A stretch of DNA of 43,018 nt from NCBI RefSeq assembly GCF_023699475.1, contig NZ_JALXFV010000001.1:84491-127508 (forward strand). The letters are read 5' to 3'. Each line of letters opens with the position of its first letter. The first letter of the stretch is position 1. The translations under genes and the position numbers were made by a program. The notes beneath the pieces were generated by a model that saw only the letters and a program-made list of their open reading frames with translations, was not told the origin of the DNA and did not search any database. This document shows, piece by piece, positions 41,123-43,018 of this stretch. The stretch comes from Halomarina rubra (GTDB taxonomy: Archaea; Halobacteriota; Halobacteria; Halobacteriales; Haloarculaceae).

Positions 41123-41521
41123 GTGCAACCGGCCACGCGAGACGCGCTCGTCGCTCGACTTGCTCGCTACGACCGACTCGTCGAGGTGGGCGTCGGCAAC
41201 CGCCCAGACGTGGCGAGCGCGCTGGCCGAACGCTCGACGGTCACCGCGACCGACGTCCACGACCGGCCGGTGCCGTCGGGCGTCCGGTTCGTCCGCGACG
41301 ACGTGACGAGTCCGGACCCGTCGGTGTACCGCGACGCCGACGCCATCTACGCGCTGAACCTGCCACCGGAACTCCACCGGCCGGTGGGGGAGCTCGCACG
41401 CCGCTACGGCGCGGACTTCCTGTTCACGACGCTCGGGGGCGACCCCGCCTCGATTCCCGCCGACGCCGAGACGCTCCCCGGCGAGACGCTGTTTCGCGCC
41501 CGCGACACCCCGCTCCCCTGA
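41123..41521 (+). CDS. UPF0146 Rossmann-fold protein
   Basis: The 132-residue archaeal protein has a methyltransferase-like Rossmann start ([19 protein letters not shown]) and [12 protein letters not shown], with [13 protein letters not shown] where a catalytic motif would be expected. It is typical of UPF0146, whose function is unknown; the fold suggests nucleotide or SAM binding. The start is GTG 41123. It is followed after 20 bases by the HAD gene on the same strand, so both are probably co-transcribed. Confidence 0.87.
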   Translation: MQPATRDALVARLARYDRLVEVGVGNRPDVASALAERSTVTATDVHDRPVPSGVRFVRDDVTSPDPSVYRDADAIYALNLPPELHRPVGELARRYGADFLFTTLGGDPASIPADAETLPGETLFRARDTPLP

Positions 41522-41541
41522 CCCCCTCCGCTCTCTGTGAC

Positions 41542-42405
41542 ATGAACGTAGACACCATCGTGCTCGACATCGACGGCGTGCTGGTCGACGTGGCCGACTC
41601 CTATCGCCGTGCCGTCGTCGAGACGCTCGACCGAACCTACGACGAGACCATCGACCGCGACGGCGTCCAGTCGTTCAAGGACGCCGGCGGGTTCAACGAC
41701 GACTGGGAACTCACCCACGCCGCCGCGCTCTACATCCTCGCCAGTCGCGAGGGGTACGACGCGCCACTCGGGCGGTTCACCGACGCTATCGCCGCCAGCG
41801 GCGGCGGCCTCGACGGTGCTCACACCGTCGTCGCCGACGCCCTCGCTCCCGACGCCCGCGAACGCGTCCACGCCGCCTGGGACCCCGACGCGCTCACCGA
41901 CACGTTCCAGCAGTTGTACCTCGGGAGCGACCTGTACCGCGAGTTGGAGGGTGGCGACACCATTATCGAGCGCGAGGGGTTCATCCACGACGAGTCGGTG
42001 CTCGTCGCGCCCGAGACGCTCGACCACCTCCGCGAGCGCTACGCCGTCGGCGTCGTCACCGGCCGTCCCGAGGCGGAGGCCGCCCTCGCGCTGGAACGGG
42101 TGGGGCTGGACCTCCCCGACGAGCACGTCGTGACGATGGACTCGCCGGTCGCCGGCAAACCCGACCCCGAGGGGCTGGTCGGCCTCGCCGAGCGACTCGA
42201 CGCCGACCGCCTCGCGTTCGCGGGCGACACGCTCGACGACGTCCAGACGGTCCACAACGCTCGCACTGTCGACGACCGGACGTACTTCGGCATCGGCGTC
42301 CTGACCGGTGGGTTGACCGGCGAGACCGGCCGAGAAGCGTTCGAGCGGGTCGACGCCGACGCCGTCGTCGAGACCGTCGACGACCTGCCGACTCTGCTGG
42401 AGTAA
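41542..42405 (+). CDS. HAD-superfamily phosphatase, TIGR01548 type
   Basis: The 287-residue protein has the HAD motifs: LDIDGVLVD (nucleophile D9, D11), VVTGRPEAE (motif II), AGKPDPEG (Lys, motif III) and FAGDTLDD (motif IV), with a helical cap inserted after motif I (about 15-150). It matches the TIGR01548 group found in haloarchaea and some cyanobacteria. It should hydrolyse a small phosphoester, substrate unknown. Its neighbour 5' is UPF0146, 20 bases away. Confidence 0.9.
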   Translation: MNVDTIVLDIDGVLVDVADSYRRAVVETLDRTYDETIDRDGVQSFKDAGGFNDDWELTHAAALYILASREGYDAPLGRFTDAIAASGGGLDGAHTVVADALAPDARERVHAAWDPDALTDTFQQLYLGSDLYRELEGGDTIIEREGFIHDESVLVAPETLDHLRERYAVGVVTGRPEAEAALALERVGLDLPDEHVVTMDSPVAGKPDPEGLVGLAERLDADRLAFAGDTLDDVQTVHNARTVDDRTYFGIGVLTGGLTGETGREAFERVDADAVVETVDDLPTLLE

Positions 42406-42468
42406 CGGGCGACCGGTCGGCGGCAGACCGGCCACACTTTTGTCACTCCGAGCGAACGACTGTGGACG

Positions 42469-43018
42469 ATGGCTCGTGCCTGGATTGGTCCCCTGCTCGC
42501 GGCGGTCGTCGCCGTCGCCGCCCTCTCGATGGCGGCGGCGACGTTCGACTCCGCACGTCCCGACGAAGGACTCACGCTCGGTGGTGGCGACGGCGCCGAC
42601 ACCGGTCGCAACGTCGGCGGCGGCGACGGCGCATCGAGCGCCGGCGACGCGCCCGTCGTCCCCGCGCTGCTCCCCGACGTGGCGTTCGGCAGCGACGAGG
42701 CGACCCTCGACGACGGTGGGGGGTCGCTCCCCGTCGTCGTCCTCCTCGCCGTCGTCGGTCTCCTCGCGCTCGCGGCGGGGGTCCTCTATCGACTCACCGG
42801 TGACGACGACCGAGCGAGTCTCGACGACACGACGACGCCGGACGCGACGGCCACGGACGCCTCCGACTGGCCGGTCGACCCGTCGCTGTCCAACGAGGTG
42901 TACCGGGCCTGGTACGACCTGGCTCGGCGTACGCCGGTCGCAAATCGAGCGACGGCGACCCCGGGGGACGTCGCGGTCGCCGCCGTCGCGAACGGTCAGC
43001 CGTCGGGGGGGGTCCGCG
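42469..43018 (+). CDS. DUF4129-domain membrane protein, 5' part only
   Basis: The reading frame from ATG 42469 stays open to the right edge (183 codons). It has an N-terminal signal or membrane helix (about 4-24), a Gly/Asp-rich spacer, a second membrane helix (about 87-106), an acidic linker and then the DUF4129 start: NEVYRAWYDLARR, then TPGDVAVAAVANG. Such proteins usually belong to clusters with MoxR ATPase, DUF58 and transglutaminase-like proteins, which would lie to the right of this window. The C-terminus is not seen. Confidence 0.85.
   Translation, partial: MARAWIGPLLAAVVAVAALSMAAATFDSARPDEGLTLGGGDGADTGRNVGGGDGASSAGDAPVVPALLPDVAFGSDEATLDDGGGSLPVVVLLAVVGLLALAAGVLYRLTGDDDRASLDDTTTPDATATDASDWPVDPSLSNEVYRAWYDLARRTPVANRATATPGDVAVAAVANGQPSGGVR

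Noticed and set aside
1-43018. tRNA, rRNA or other standard RNA genes
   Set aside because: Scanning the spacers by eye found no tRNA-like arms and CCA-adjacent stems, and no rRNA-like sequence. A weak or intron-bearing tRNA could still be missed.

Overview
The window is a piece of haloarchaeal (class Halobacteria) chromosome. The evidence is the very high GC content with G/C-ending codons, highly acidic proteins, AT-rich TATA-like boxes lying 24-33 bases before many start codons (the leaderless arrangement), split GMP synthase, archaeal SepF, ABCE1, archaemetzincin, Tat-exported proteins and a PGF-CTERM-like tail. I cannot name the species. I found no rRNA, tRNA, CRISPR array, transposase, integrase or phage gene. 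The gene content looks like conserved core chromosome rather than an accessory island.

Layout. 1-7.1 kb: 5' part of an exported CARDB-like protein, an RNB-only ribonuclease R, a zinc-finger protein, a PUA RNA-binding protein, a lipoprotein, a YgfZ/GcvT-like folate protein, a small winged-helix-like protein, a repeat-bearing zinc-ribbon protein and a DUF5611 protein. 7.1-14.7 kb: sepF, a Tat-exported subtilase, then a leftward run uvrA - HNH nuclease - BNR-repeat protein - geranylgeranyl reductase family protein. 14.9-18.3 kb: a rightward run of membrane-linked genes (LURP-one/scramblase-like, small glycine-rich membrane protein, YdjM/DUF457, flippase-like, DUF2243 with a coupled small membrane protein). 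18.4-22.9 kb: two short-chain dehydrogenases, a small membrane protein, a ROK sugar kinase and a Tat/PGF-CTERM LVIVD-repeat surface protein. 22.9-29.5 kb: FAU-1 (RNase E/G-like) with an overlapping partner, a PrsW-type protease, riboflavin synthase, HdeD-like, DUF389 and small membrane proteins, and a universal stress protein. 29.6-34.5 kb: a UvrD/Rep helicase, an HVO_0416-type zinc finger, DUF2070 and GMP synthase subunit A. 34.8-43 kb: a TrmB-type regulator, a Cys/His-rich protein, DUF192, a small HTH protein, an EMC6-like membrane protein coupled to ABCE1, a PHP phosphoesterase flanked by repeat-rich spacers, archaemetzincin, UPF0146, a HAD phosphatase and the start of a DUF4129 protein.

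How the genes work together. Several belong to RNA metabolism and translation (RNase R, PUA protein, FAU-1, ABCE1), two or three to DNA repair (UvrA, the SF1 helicase, perhaps the HNH protein), and others to the envelope (SepF, the geranylgeranyl reductase family protein, exported proteins). They are mostly single genes or pairs, not one large pathway.

I do not see a clear, self-contained new defence or biosynthetic system. The observations most worth checking are the translationally coupled EMC6-like/ABCE1 pair, the start-stop-overlapping FAU-1 pair, the structured repeats around the PHP gene, the GuaAa-DUF2070 pair, and the ROK kinase whose third zinc cysteine is histidine. Family names come from recognition of sequence motifs by eye; no database search was run.
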